Source: Psychrobacter arcticus 273-4
Lineage (GTDB): Bacteria; Pseudomonadota; Gammaproteobacteria; Pseudomonadales; Moraxellaceae
Direction of reading: 5' to 3'
Assembly: GCF_000012305.1 (NCBI RefSeq)
Contig: NC_007204.1
Span: 434,001-498,000, forward strand
Length of the DNA: 64,000 nt
A program made the position numbers and the translations under genes. The notes beneath the pieces were generated by a model. It was not told where the DNA came from, searched no databases, and saw only the letters and a program-made list of their open reading frames with translations. The stretch's first letter is position 1, and each line of letters begins with the position of its first letter. Below, piece after piece: positions 47,988 to 58,824 of this stretch.

Positions 47988-48422
47988 TCAAGATGAAGGT
48001 AGTATTTTTTTACACATATTAATATCAAGTTCATAGTCACTATCAGCCTTCATATGCTCAAGAATATCAATGCGTTCGGTCAACATCTCTATCATCAAAC
48101 TGATGGTCGCTTGTTGTTTTCTGATTTGAGTCAATTTTTGCTGGGTAAGGTTCAGCTGTAAGTCAATATCGAGCTGCCCATCGTAATAATCATTGAGGCT
48201 GTCTTTGATTTCAGTCAGGGTAAAGCCAATCGCTTGCGCGCTTTTGATTAATTCGATGCGTTCAACACATTCTGAATGAAACTCAGTATATAGTCGCGAA
48301 CCTGCCTGACGCTTACGAGATTTTAATAGACCCAATTGGTCATAATGACGAATCGTATCTTTGGTGGTGTTGGCTTTGGTTGCAAGCTTACCTATTAATA
48401 AAAAAGAGGTGTCAGATGCCAT
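47988..48422 (-). CDS. MerR-family transcriptional regulator
   Basis: A 144-residue regulator. The N-terminal winged helix-turn-helix reads IGKLATKANTTKDTIRHYDQLGLL then SRLYTEFHSECVERIELI, followed by the usual dimerisation coiled coil (IRKQQATISLMIEMLTERID). The C-terminus has a single cysteine (NMCKKIL), so a metal or redox signal is possible but unproven. No target gene is evident next to it; rimI is convergent. Confidence 0.87.
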   Translation of the reverse strand: MASDTSFLLIGKLATKANTTKDTIRHYDQLGLLKSRKRQAGSRLYTEFHSECVERIELIKSAQAIGFTLTEIKDSLNDYYDGQLDIDLQLNLTQQKLTQIRKQQATISLMIEMLTERIDILEHMKADSDYELDINMCKKILPSS

Positions 48423-48548
48423 AATCTACTCATGATCGTGATATGTAAGTTACTGGTTTATAACAGAAATTGCAGATTAAACGTAACAGTAATAATCGTA
48501 CGTACTCAATCGAGTCGCGCTATCTTAGCTATCCATTAGCTATATCAA

Positions 48549-48583
48549 TTTTAGATTTTAGATTTTAGATTTTAGATTTTAGA
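48549..48583 (+). repeat. Five tandem copies of TTTTAGA
   Basis: A perfect 7-bp repeat, five units, ending one base before copy 10 of the 138-bp element. Confidence 0.95.
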
Positions 48584-48584
48584 A

Positions 48585-48722
48585 TATAGTTGAAATACTT
48601 TAAAGTCGCTACCGTATTGCTGGTGTAAATTTTTTGCAGCCTCTGTCTGCGTAGGCACAGCAAGCAAGAAAAATTTGCACCAGTAGTACCTGTTGTATCG
48701 ATATTACTTTTCACCGACTATA
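48585..48722 (-). repeat. 138-bp TATAGT element, copy 10
   Basis: Full length, reverse orientation, 10 bp from the aat stop codon and directly beside the TTTTAGA tandem repeat. Confidence 0.94.
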
Positions 48723-48732
48723 GAGTAATAAT

Positions 48733-49539
48733 TTAGGGATTTAATTGCCAAGGTTGCAAATTCCCTAGCAGCGATACCGCTAGAGGCCTATGCGAATTCT
48801 TGTGCCATGCGTCTGAACCATTAGATATTAAGGTATCTAGTTGGGTCAAAAACTCAGTACGTGACAAAGTGATAGCACCTAAACTCATGAGATGCTCATT
48901 AGGTAATTGACAGTCGACAAGCGTCACATTGCTTTGAGTGCATAAACGCATCAAGCCCCAAAATGCCAGTTTTGACGCATTAGAAGCAATATGAAACATC
49001 GACTCACCGAAATAAATACTGCCTATTTTCAAGCCGTATAGACCGCCAACGAGCTGCCCTTGATCATCCCAAACTTCAACGCTATGTGCAAAACCTTGAG
49101 CATGCAGCTCGTTATAAGCCTCAATCATATCGTCATGAATCCAAGTATGCTCTCCCTCAGGCAGCCCATTACTACGGGGCAAACTACAAGCGTGTATGAC
49201 CTCATTAAAAGCCTGATTCAGCGTTAACTGCCAACGTGCATTGTTTGCTTGCTTACGTAGCGATTTACTCGGCTGATAGTCGGTCGGTTGCATCACACAT
49301 CTGGGCTCAGGACACCACCATGCAATCGGCTCATCGTCATTAAACCAGGGAAATAGACCCTGTGCGTAAGCAGAAATCAGCGTCTCAGGGGCTAAATTTC
49401 CCCCAATACCTACAATACCTATGCCGTCAGGATCCACCAGAGCAGGTTCTGGAAAGTTATAGCGCCCAAGACTTCTGATTTGCTTAACAAAGGTCTCAGG
49501 CGTTATATGAATGGCACTGCTATCGTTGATGTTGTTCAT
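48733..49539 (-). CDS. aat: Leucyl/phenylalanyl-tRNA-protein transferase
   Basis: A 268-residue N-end-rule enzyme that adds Leu or Phe to proteins with N-terminal Arg or Lys, marking them for ClpAP. The signatures are AYAQGLFPWFNDDEPIAWW, CPEPRCVM, GLPEGEHTWIHDDMIEAY and GSIYFGESMFHIASNASKLA. It is about 30 residues longer than E. coli Aat at the N-terminus. It follows trxB by 70 bp on the same strand, probably one operon. Confidence 0.95.
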   Translation of the reverse strand: MNNINDSSAIHITPETFVKQIRSLGRYNFPEPALVDPDGIGIVGIGGNLAPETLISAYAQGLFPWFNDDEPIAWWCPEPRCVMQPTDYQPSKSLRKQANNARWQLTLNQAFNEVIHACSLPRSNGLPEGEHTWIHDDMIEAYNELHAQGFAHSVEVWDDQGQLVGGLYGLKIGSIYFGESMFHIASNASKLAFWGLMRLCTQSNVTLVDCQLPNEHLMSLGAITLSRTEFLTQLDTLISNGSDAWHKNSHRPLAVSLLGNLQPWQLNP

Positions 49540-49609
49540 GTGATTCAGATCATTAAAGTTATTGATATCAGTGCGACCTTCGTTAGCAAAGTCGCTTATT
49601 TACGCTCAT

Positions 49610-50644
<1,035 letters not shown>

Positions 50645-50696
50645 CTAGAGCAATAAAAGTGAAAAGGTTCAACGTTAAAATAATAAGTATTATAAG

Positions 50697-50834
50697 TATA
50701 GTCGGTGACAAGTAATATCGATACAACACCTACTGCTGGTGCAAATTTTTCTTGCTTGCTGTGCCTACGCAGACAGAGGCTGCAAAAAATTTACACCAGT
50801 AATACTGTAGCGACTTTAAAGTATTTCAACTATA
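50697..50834 (+). repeat. 138-bp TATAGT element, copy 11
   Basis: Full length, upstream of trxB. Flanked by TATTATAAG on the left and TATTATAAAAG on the right, so a direct repeat of about 9 bp brackets it. Confidence 0.92.
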
Positions 50835-51009
50835 TTATAAAAGATAAGCGTAAAAATGACGACGCATATGGTTTTTATCGTTGCTATGTGATAATAACAT
50901 AAGGGCTGAGTGCAAAAAGTGCAAGTTTGCTAAAACGAATATGGGTATCATGAGAACTAAAACATCTCGCTCTTGAAATTTTAATGATAAAAGCGAGAGG
51001 GTATTCAAA

Positions 51010-51122
51010 TATAGTCAGTGAAAAGTAATATCGATACATCACGTACCGCTAGTATCACTCTTTCTTGTTTACTGTGCCTACGTAGACAGAGGCTGCAAAA
51101 AATTTATACCAGCAGTATCGTG
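51010..51122 (+). repeat. Diverged 138-bp TATAGT element, copy 12
   Basis: TATAGTCAGTGAAAAGTAAT starts it and CAGAGGCTGCAAAAAATTTA lies near the middle; the left arm has lost bases and the right third (after CCAGCAGTATCG) is replaced. Confidence 0.88.
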
Positions 51123-51124
51123 GT

Positions 51125-51157
51125 GTTTCTAAGTTGTTTCTAAGTTGTTTCTAAGGT
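51125..51157 (+). repeat. Three tandem copies of GTTTCTAAGTT
   Basis: An 11-bp repeat, two exact and one with a single change, starting where the diverged element copy loses similarity. Confidence 0.9.
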
Positions 51158-51507
51158 GTTTTGAATATATTTTGCTGAAAAAATACATACGCTCTCTTTT
51201 AACAGTCAAATTTTTTACTAAATCACTACTGGATTGATTTTCTTATGCGCTTTATTGATAACACGGTCGCCATGGCTGCTATGTATTTGTTATTATAAGA
51301 AGTTGTATGTTTGGTGCAAAATAAATACGGTGTCCATTTTAGTTCTTTAAAATCGTATTTTAGATAAGCAATGTACAGCAGCAAGCCCTATCCGCAACTT
51401 ATTGCAAAAGTCCGTATCAGAAATTTATGTCAGTATGATTAGGCTTAATCATGCATTGGCGACCATTTAGTATTCATGACTAGTATTAACAACAAGGCAG
51501 ACCTTAC

Positions 51508-54500
51508 GTGATATCAGCACCAATTATTGATTATTTAAAAAAGGGCATATTTACCCTGCTGGGATTACTCCTCGCGGTTTATTTGTTCGTCATTTTGATG
51601 ACTTATACCGGTAATGATCCTAGCTGGTCGCACATCAGTAGTGACATGACTGCCATTAATAATATGGGCGGCGAGATGGGTGCATGGCTATCAGACTTGC
51701 TGTATAGCTTCTTTGGTTTTGGTGCGTGGTGGTTGCTGGCATTTTTGGTTTATGAGTCGGTGCTGATTTGGTGGGATAATAAACCGACGTTTTGGCTGTT
51801 ACGCTTGGTTGCTTATGTGTTTCTAATATTGAGTAGCAGTGCCTTATTTGCCCAGCTGATAGCGTTGGCGCAGCAGGTAGCAGATCCGATATCTTCAGGA
51901 CTCAAAGGCGTTGCTGGTGGTATTATTGGTCTTGAGCTACAAGCACGGCTGGCACAGCTGTTATCGCAGTGGGGGAGTGTGACGTTTTTGGCAGTATTTG
52001 TCATTATCACTGCCACATTTGCCTTTAATATTCATTGGCTGAGTATTTATGAAAAGATAAAAACTTTGTCTTGGTTCGGCTCAGGTGTCAAAAATCTTGA
52101 TCGTACGCTTGATGCCAATCAAATAGCAAACATTAGTAATGTAGCAAAACACTCTGCTGATGATACGACGATAAATGAGAATGCTGCGCCAGAATATGAA
52201 CAACTGCCACTTGAGTTGCAAGCGGCTGGACACGCTAATACTAAAGAGAAAGATGGTAAAAGTGGTCGTTTCAACACCGCATTGACAGACTTTTTATCGT
52301 CTTCAGGATTGAGTGCTAGTGTAAAAGCCTCTATGGCAGCAACGGTGCAAATAGCTAGTGAAATGAGCAGACGAGAAGAGCAGCTGCAAACTGCTGCTAC
52401 AACGACTGGCAATAGCGCTTCTAACCTAAATAAAAAATCAGCGCCTGTTACAAATGCTATGCCAACACCTATCAGAAAGGTTGAGCCAAGTTTTGCATGG
52501 AACGACGCGAATACGGTCGACGATTTACTGGCAAATCAGATAGCGAATGAGCAGGATACGATACCTTATGATGCTGTAGATGTTCCATATTTAGATGTAT
52601 CCGCTTCTGAGTCTTTTGACAGCTCAAATATTGAGACTTCTTCTGCTAGCCCTGTTTTTGATATCACTCAAGAGGATACTCAACAACCAACTCAGCAACA
52701 AGCAATGCATTCGTTAGATGATTTTGCGGCGACCCTTTCGATAGATCAGACAGATCAGACAGATATTTCCGAATCAGCGCCTAGCGTTGATAGCTTAGTC
52801 GATGCATGGTTGGTAGAACATGCTGCAGTGCCGGAAACGACTGATTTCAATCATGAACAAGAATTATCCGTCGTAGAGACATTAGTAGAAACTGCAGCGG
52901 CACCTACTAAGCAGCAAAATGCCATTTCACTAAACGACGCCGCTGACGAATTATCTAATAATAGTTCAGCTGAACTGCCAGAAAATTTGGAATCTTCTTG
53001 TAATGCTGATGTAACGAATGCATTAGGAATAACAGATATGACACCGACCAATACGCCGCCTGCGAATCCAAAAGCGTCACCAATGGCAGAAAGTACGGCT
53101 ACCATATCGAGTATTGAATCAGCCACAGTAACCAAACCAACCATGAGTTTTGCGGTGCCAGAAGGCGATAGCAGTAATCATATTACGGATATGATGCCGG
53201 AAGATGACAATGTTTACGATAGCGCTGACGATATTGATGCACTTGTTATGCCTCATATTAGTGACGATATTGCATTCAGTCAAAAATCACGCTCGATGCA
53301 AACGGCGGCTTATCGTAGCAGTCTGTCACCGATTCCAGAGCTGTCTATCTTAGATAAGCCAGATCCCAATCGTCAGCCAAGCTATACGCTTGCTGAGCTT
53401 GAACAGTTATCAGAGCTATTGGAAATAAAATTACAAGAGTTCAATGTCAAAGCAAACGTCGTCAATGCGATTCCAGGACCTGTGGTGACCCGCTTTGAGG
53501 TAGACCTAGCGCCTGGGATAAAAGCCAGTAAAGTTACGGGGATTTCACGCGATTTGGCACGCTCATTATCAATGGCGTCTTTACGTGTGGTCGAAGTCAT
53601 TCCTGGAAAGCCCTATATTGGCATCGAAGTGCCCAACAAACAGCGTGAAATGGTGCGATTGATTGAGCTATTGGATACCGAAAAATTTAAAGACCCTAAA
53701 GCGCAAATCAGCATGGCGATGGGTAAAGATATTGGCGGTAAACCGATTATTACTGATCTTGCACGAGCGCCCCATATGTTAGTTGCGGGTACAACGGGTT
53801 CTGGTAAATCGGTATTGGTTAACGCGATGTTGCTATCGATGCTGCTTAAATATACGCCGAACGAGCTACGGATGATTCTTATCGATCCTAAGCAGCTTGA
53901 GCTTGCCAACTACAACGACATTCCGCATTTGCTGACGCCAGTCGTTACCGATATGACTGAGGCTGCAAGTGCCTTGTCATGGTGCGTCGCAGAGATGGAG
54001 CGCCGTTATCAGCTGATGAGCTTATTAAAAGTCCGTAAGCTGAATGAGTTTAACAAAAAAGTGATCGCTGCTGAAAAAGCGGGTAATCCAATGCTTGATC
54101 CATTATGGCGACCGAATGATAGTGTGAGTATCAGCCAAGCGCCAAAGCTTAAAACCTTACCGATGATTATCATCGTTGCCGATGAGTTTGCCGATATGAT
54201 TATGCAGGTTGGTAAGCAGGCGGAAGAGCTAATCACACGCTTGGCACAGAAGTCGCGCGCCGCAGGGATTCACTTAATTCTTGCGACTCAGCGTCCCTCA
54301 GTTGATGTCATTACTGGTTTAATTAAAGCCAATATTCCCGTACGAGCGGCGCTACGAGTCAACTCAAAAGTGGATTCACGCACTATCTTGGATAGTGGCG
54401 GTGCAGAAGATATGCTTGGTAACGGTGATATGTTGTTCTTAGGACCTGGGCAGATTGAGCCGGATCGTGTCCATGGTGCTTATGTCAGCGATGAAGAGGT

Positions 54501-54804
54501 CAATAGCGTTTGTGATGCATGGCGTGAGCGCGGTGCGCCTGACTATATCGACAATATGGCGGGCAATTTTGAATTATCTAGTCCTAGTGGCGGCTCTAGT
54601 GCGGCTAATGCTTCTGGTGAAGACGATGATCTTTATAACGAGGCCGTTGGTTTTATTATGGAGACCCGTAAAGTTTCTGCTTCTAGTATTCAACGTAAAT
54701 TTAGCATTGGCTATAACCGCGCCGCACGAATTGTTGACTCGATGGAAGAGGCTGGATTGGTCAGCTCAATGGGTAAGAGTGGCAAACGTGAGCTGCTGAT
54801 GTAA
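51508..54804 (+). CDS. ftsK: DNA translocase FtsK
   Basis: A 1098-residue division and chromosome-segregation motor. The N-terminal 190 residues hold four membrane segments that anchor it at the septum. A long Ser/Thr/Gln/Glu-rich linker (about 200-590) follows. The motor then carries Walker A GTTGSGKS (about residue 760), Walker B MIIIVADEFAD (about 885) and SRAAGIHLILATQRPSVDVITG. The last 65 residues form the gamma winged helix (NRAARIVDSMEEAGLVS) that reads KOPS sites and activates XerCD. The start is GTG 51508 after AAGGCAG. Confidence 0.96.
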   Translation: MISAPIIDYLKKGIFTLLGLLLAVYLFVILMTYTGNDPSWSHISSDMTAINNMGGEMGAWLSDLLYSFFGFGAWWLLAFLVYESVLIWWDNKPTFWLLRLVAYVFLILSSSALFAQLIALAQQVADPISSGLKGVAGGIIGLELQARLAQLLSQWGSVTFLAVFVIITATFAFNIHWLSIYEKIKTLSWFGSGVKNLDRTLDANQIANISNVAKHSADDTTINENAAPEYEQLPLELQAAGHANTKEKDGKSGRFNTALTDFLSSSGLSASVKASMAATVQIASEMSRREEQLQTAATTTGNSASNLNKKSAPVTNAMPTPIRKVEPSFAWNDANTVDDLLANQIANEQDTIPYDAVDVPYLDVSASESFDSSNIETSSASPVFDITQEDTQQPTQQQAMHSLDDFAATLSIDQTDQTDISESAPSVDSLVDAWLVEHAAVPETTDFNHEQELSVVETLVETAAAPTKQQNAISLNDAADELSNNSSAELPENLESSCNADVTNALGITDMTPTNTPPANPKASPMAESTATISSIESATVTKPTMSFAVPEGDSSNHITDMMPEDDNVYDSADDIDALVMPHISDDIAFSQKSRSMQTAAYRSSLSPIPELSILDKPDPNRQPSYTLAELEQLSELLEIKLQEFNVKANVVNAIPGPVVTRFEVDLAPGIKASKVTGISRDLARSLSMASLRVVEVIPGKPYIGIEVPNKQREMVRLIELLDTEKFKDPKAQISMAMGKDIGGKPIITDLARAPHMLVAGTTGSGKSVLVNAMLLSMLLKYTPNELRMILIDPKQLELANYNDIPHLLTPVVTDMTEAASALSWCVAEMERRYQLMSLLKVRKLNEFNKKVIAAEKAGNPMLDPLWRPNDSVSISQAPKLKTLPMIIIVADEFADMIMQVGKQAEELITRLAQKSRAAGIHLILATQRPSVDVITGLIKANIPVRAALRVNSKVDSRTILDSGGAEDMLGNGDMLFLGPGQIEPDRVHGAYVSDEEVNSVCDAWRERGAPDYIDNMAGNFELSSPSGGSSAANASGEDDDLYNEAVGFIMETRKVSASSIQRKFSIGYNRAARIVDSMEEAGLVSSMGKSGKRELLM

Positions 54805-54834
54805 CGCTTAAGTCTAATTGAAAAATAGATGAAT

Positions 54835-54872
54835 AATAAAAAACGAGTGACGAGAGAGACTTGTTTTTTATT
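54835..54872 (+). terminator. ftsK terminator
   Basis: A 13-bp stem with one wobble (54835-54847 with 54860-54872) and a T-run inside the right arm. Confidence 0.75.
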
Positions 54873-55002
54873 GCAAAATATCAAGGGCTTTCATTCATTA
54901 GAGGGCTTTAATGGCATTAATTAGGGCGCACGTCCATTTTTCAATCTGTTTTGTTACTGTGATCGGTAATGGTTTTTTTATGAGACAGGTTTTCTAGCTC
55001 TA

Positions 55003-55140
55003 TATAGTTGAAATACTTTAAAGTCGCTACCGTATTGCTGGTGTAAATTTTTTGCAGCCTCTGTCTGCGTAGGCACAGCAAGCAAGAAAAATTTGCACCA
55101 GCTGTACGTGTTGTATCGATATTACTTTTCACCGACTATA
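55003..55140 (-). repeat. 138-bp TATAGT element, copy 13
   Basis: Full length, reverse orientation, ending 2 bp from the rlmH stop codon. The left inner arm carries a private change (CAGCTGGTGC). Confidence 0.93.
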
Positions 55141-55142
55141 CT

Positions 55143-55631
55143 TTAATTACCACGGTGATAAGGATGATTATGATTGATACTCATCGCGCGATATAGCTGC
55201 TCCATGAGTACAACGCGTACCAAGGGATGTGGTAGAGTCAGCGCCGATAACGACCATTTTACATCTGCTTTTGCCAATACTTCAGGTGACACCCCATCAG
55301 CACCGCCGATTACCAAAGCAATATCATCGCCTTGCTGCATACCATCAGCCAATTTATCTGCCAAATTTTCGGTCGATAGCATCTTACCTTTAACATCCAA
55401 TACCCATAATTGCTCACGACCTGCTGCTGCATGAGCGGCTAATATCGCTTGACCTTCTTGCTCACGGTATTGAGCTAAATTGGCATCTGATGGATTCTTA
55501 GCACGTTTCGCCGCCGCAATTTCAACGATTTCAGTATTTAGCATGGGCTGAATACGCTTATGGTATTCATCAAAACCGGTTTGAACCCATTTGGGCATTT
55601 TATTACCGACGGTCAATATTCTTACTTTCAT
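55143..55631 (-). CDS. rlmH: 23S rRNA (pseudouridine1915-N3)-methyltransferase
   Basis: A SPOUT-fold methyltransferase of 162 residues (usual length about 155) that modifies helix 69 of 23S rRNA. It begins KVRILTVGNKMPKWVQTGFD. The SAM knot has VIGGADGVSPEVL and ends SLSALTLPHPLVRVVLMEQL and YRAMSINHNHPYHRGN. ATG 55631 is chosen over 55643 because the family starts here. A 138-bp element sits immediately after its stop. Confidence 0.95.
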   Translation of the reverse strand: MKVRILTVGNKMPKWVQTGFDEYHKRIQPMLNTEIVEIAAAKRAKNPSDANLAQYREQEGQAILAAHAAAGREQLWVLDVKGKMLSTENLADKLADGMQQGDDIALVIGGADGVSPEVLAKADVKWSLSALTLPHPLVRVVLMEQLYRAMSINHNHPYHRGN

Positions 55632-55871
55632 AATAACGGCCATTTTGATAAGTGATTAAGTAAATATGACTTAGATTAACACACCAAGTGCAACGCTAAA
55701 TAAGAGCCGTCTATCATCAAGTGGCAAAAACAGGCTATGGTAACATGAGTTGCTGCTTTCACGTAAACGCCGAATGTAGCTGTATGCAGGCTTTTATCTT
55801 ATGTCTTAATGCTTTATTTTAATGCTTTTATCTTAAAGCCTTATCTAAATAATTTATTTCAGCCATCACGC

Positions 55872-56483
55872 TTAGCGCACATGCAAAAATGCCATCGCCG
55901 TCATGATGGCATCATTATAAGCATCATGGGTGCCAAGTTCTGGAATATTATAATGCTTTAAAATACTGTTTAAATGCTGTGCTTGGCTGGGAAGCCCTTG
56001 GCTGCGACCCATCATACGCCGACTATAAAGGGAGCGTATATCAATCACTTCATTGGGCAAATGAGTACCCATATAACGTTTAACCAAAGGGTTTAAAAAC
56101 CCAACATCTATCTGCGGGAAAAACCCGACCAGCGGTCGATTGCCAATAAAGGGTAGTAGTAATGACAACATCTCATCATAACTCATCGCATGCTCAACAT
56201 CGGCGGTGCGCAGTCCATGAATGACAATGGTATCGCTCTTAGGCATAACAGGCGGTCGGCAAAGCAAATGTAGCCCATTTCCCGTATCAATCTTGTCGCC
56301 ATTGATATGAATGGCAGCTACTGACAGCAGGTGATGTTTTTTTGGATTGAGTCCGGTCATCTCACAATCAATCGCGACCCATTGTTCAGGGGCGGGCATA
56401 GCAAACATTGATGCTAGCTCAGGGCGCTGTAATTGGTTCTTTTGCCAAGCAACAGACAGCTTTTTTAGCCAGTTCATACGCAT
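55872..56483 (-). CDS. DEDDh 3'-5' exonuclease (DnaQ-like)
   Basis: A 203-residue exonuclease of the DnaQ/RNase T superfamily. The metal-binding residues are in VAIDCEMTGLNP (DxE), GFFPQIDVGFLN (D) and THDAYNDAIMTAMAF (HxxxxD). It follows the CBS/nucleotidyltransferase gene by 57 bp on the same strand; the two are linked in many gammaproteobacteria, so a joint role is likely but undefined. Two close ATG codons (56483 and 56477) follow GGAG. Confidence 0.88.
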   Translation of the reverse strand: MRMNWLKKLSVAWQKNQLQRPELASMFAMPAPEQWVAIDCEMTGLNPKKHHLLSVAAIHINGDKIDTGNGLHLLCRPPVMPKSDTIVIHGLRTADVEHAMSYDEMLSLLLPFIGNRPLVGFFPQIDVGFLNPLVKRYMGTHLPNEVIDIRSLYSRRMMGRSQGLPSQAQHLNSILKHYNIPELGTHDAYNDAIMTAMAFLHVR

Positions 56484-56540
56484 TTATCTCCATAGCTTTC
56501 CTATCTAACACGCTAACAATGAAATAGTCAGATAATGATG

Positions 56541-58499
56541 CTAACCAATCTCAAGCTGATACTGTCGACTTAATTGTCCCTTGAAGCTTTTTACTACGGC
56601 TAGGCACTCTTTTAATAAATCACGCTCTAGTGCCGACAACGTCCGTGGATCCACTTCTTGCGCATGCTTGTTGTCTGTCGATAGCGCGACTGATAAGCGC
56701 TGTGCCATAAAAAACTCTAACGCCTCAAGTAAAGTGTCGGCACGCTCTTGGGTTAACGCCCGAGCTTGAACCAAAGCTTTGAGGCGACCTTTGCTGCTAG
56801 GGTCGGTAAAGATATCGTTTTCTAACGCCAAGGTACGGATGCCATGTACCAATGGAAAGATACCCGCTTTTTTTAGGTCAATAGTATAAGAGATAGGTTT
56901 GCCACCCAATAACGGTACTAGCTTTTGCCACCATTGATTGATATCGCCAAACTGTAGCGCTGCTCGTGCAAATTGGCGCACGAACATCAAGTCTGACTGC
57001 CGATGGGCAGTTTTTAGATGTTCACGAATCTGAATCAGTAGCGATTCATCACCGCAGACGTACTCCCCATCAAATATGGCGGATAAATAAATACTGTGTA
57101 TCGGGTCGGTATTTTTATACCATGCACTAATCTGTGCTTTAAACGGCTTTAAGGGTTGCCGCCACATGGGATTGGTCATCATGATATTACCTTCACACAG
57201 CGGATAGCCAAGATTTGCTAAGTGCTGGTTAAAGGTTTCGGCAAATCGGGCAAGCTCAGGGTGGGTAAAACCATCACGGATGATAAGCGCATTGTCTTGG
57301 TCAGTACGCATGATTTGCTCGCCGCGACCCTCTGAACCCATAACGATGACACAGGTATTTTCCATTACTTCATCAGGGACGATAAGTTGCCAAAGCTTGG
57401 TAAATACTTGCGCGTTAAGGGTCTGTACCATGCGGCTGACGTTGCCCATTTTGATACCATTTTGATATTGAGCGCGTATATAGCGTCCAATGAGCTCAAC
57501 TGCGGTCGCCAAGCTTGGCAAATCTGTCGCTTGTTCGATTTGAATACTAATCAGCTGAGAGTGATGACCAATATGAGCGAGCATATCGCTTTGCCCAAGT
57601 ACGCCTATGACCTTACCATTAGCATCTATCACTGGCAGCCTATGGATACGGTAGCGCGTCATCGTCAATAGCGCATCGCCAATATCATCATCAGCATCGA
57701 TGGTTCGCAGATGAAAACTTGCATAGCCTTGACAAGGGGTCGTAGCAGGATTTTTTTGATCGCTCACAGCACGGCAGATATCGTTATCAGTGAGAATGCC
57801 TAAAGTACGATCAAAGCTATCTTTATCTTGTAAATACCCTGTTGGACGTACCAAAACATGTTTAAGCCCAGCCTCAGTCATGGTGCGAGCTGCTTGATAT
57901 AAGTTGTCATCTGCGCCAACGATATGTACGGGCAATAAAGTGATATCAATTACTGGCTGTAGCATAATCTGCTGCACTTCTTGTTGGTCGTCATAACTGG
58001 CAGCATCTAAATGCTGTCCACTACGCCGTAGCTGTAAAGCTTTTAAACGTTCGGGCAGGTTTTCTGATACTAATTGACGAACTAAATAGTTTTGCGCACT
58101 GATTTTATCAATGGCTGTCCCATTTACTTGCAGCAGCAAAGTATCTTCGACCGCACGAAATTGATAAGGCATTATTAATTCGTTTATATCTGTATCTTTT
58201 TGAAGATCGCTTTCTTGCAACCCATCTTCTATCATGGGTTTTGGCAGACGGCGGCTATCAAACCAATCGTTATTATTGAGATGATCGGTATGGTTGCTAC
58301 CTAAATAGGAGGTGACAAAGGTACCGTCAAGCAGCTGCTCGACATGACCTTTAAGTACCACATAAAAGTACTGCAAATCATCCGTCGATAATGTCTCATC
58401 TTTGGCAAGATAACGAACTTGGGTGTTTTTTTTGATACTTTGGCGTTCAGCGGCGCTTAAAACGTCAAATGGTGGCTGGGTAAAATCAAGATGGGGCAT
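56541..58499 (-). CDS. Putative nucleotidyltransferase with cNMP-binding and CBS domains (DUF294)
   Basis: A 652-residue protein. An N-terminal cyclic-nucleotide-binding-like domain spans about residues 8-150. Two CBS domains follow (about 185-315: TLLPVHIVGADDNLYQAART, then RYRIHRLPVIDANGKVIGVL), which usually bind adenosine nucleotides. The GlnD-like nucleotidyltransferase domain has VMGSEGRGEQIMRTDQDNAL, the GS...D-x-D catalytic pattern. The C-terminal DUF294 domain completes it. The transferred group and target are unknown. It is adjacent to a DEDDh exonuclease and within 3 kb of glnD, which shares the nucleotidyltransferase fold. Confidence 0.88.
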   Translation of the reverse strand: MPHLDFTQPPFDVLSAAERQSIKKNTQVRYLAKDETLSTDDLQYFYVVLKGHVEQLLDGTFVTSYLGSNHTDHLNNNDWFDSRRLPKPMIEDGLQESDLQKDTDINELIMPYQFRAVEDTLLLQVNGTAIDKISAQNYLVRQLVSENLPERLKALQLRRSGQHLDAASYDDQQEVQQIMLQPVIDITLLPVHIVGADDNLYQAARTMTEAGLKHVLVRPTGYLQDKDSFDRTLGILTDNDICRAVSDQKNPATTPCQGYASFHLRTIDADDDIGDALLTMTRYRIHRLPVIDANGKVIGVLGQSDMLAHIGHHSQLISIQIEQATDLPSLATAVELIGRYIRAQYQNGIKMGNVSRMVQTLNAQVFTKLWQLIVPDEVMENTCVIVMGSEGRGEQIMRTDQDNALIIRDGFTHPELARFAETFNQHLANLGYPLCEGNIMMTNPMWRQPLKPFKAQISAWYKNTDPIHSIYLSAIFDGEYVCGDESLLIQIREHLKTAHRQSDLMFVRQFARAALQFGDINQWWQKLVPLLGGKPISYTIDLKKAGIFPLVHGIRTLALENDIFTDPSSKGRLKALVQARALTQERADTLLEALEFFMAQRLSVALSTDNKHAQEVDPRTLSALERDLLKECLAVVKSFKGQLSRQYQLEIG

Positions 58500-58585
58500 G
58501 GCATCATCCTTGATGGCACAAGCGATAAAAGGGGTGTGAGTATTATAAATATATCATCAAATAGCAGTGCTGTATTATTCGGATA

Positions 58586-58723
58586 TATAGTCGGTGAAAA
58601 GTAATATCGATACAACACGTACTACTGGTGCAAATTTTTCTTGCTTGCTGTGCCTACGCAGACAGAGGCTGCAAAAAATTTACACCAGTAGTACTGTAGC
58701 GACTTTAAAGTATTTCAACTATA
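58586..58723 (+). repeat. 138-bp TATAGT element, copy 14
   Basis: Full length, 86 bp upstream of the CBS/nucleotidyltransferase gene. The inner arms match each other (ACTACTGGTG and CACCAGTAGT). Confidence 0.94.
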
Positions 58724-58755
58724 AGACTTACTATAGCATCATCTAACAGAAAGCC

Positions 58756-58788
58756 ACCAATAACCATAATTTTATTGTGGTTATTGGT
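58756..58788 (-). terminator. Probable dapC terminator
   Basis: An 11-bp perfect stem ACCAATAACCA (58756-58766) with 58778-58788; it lies 36 bp after the dapC stop on the minus strand. The T-run is weak. Confidence 0.6.
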
Positions 58789-58824
58789 AATTTCTTAAGC
58801 TTAACGAGTTTTTAAATAACGATT

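Larger units (their letters stand above)
50835..51507. other. Intergenic region upstream of ftsK
   Basis: About 670 bases without a gene, holding a decayed 138-bp element (51010-51122), an 11-bp tandem repeat and the ftsK promoter region. Confidence 0.45.
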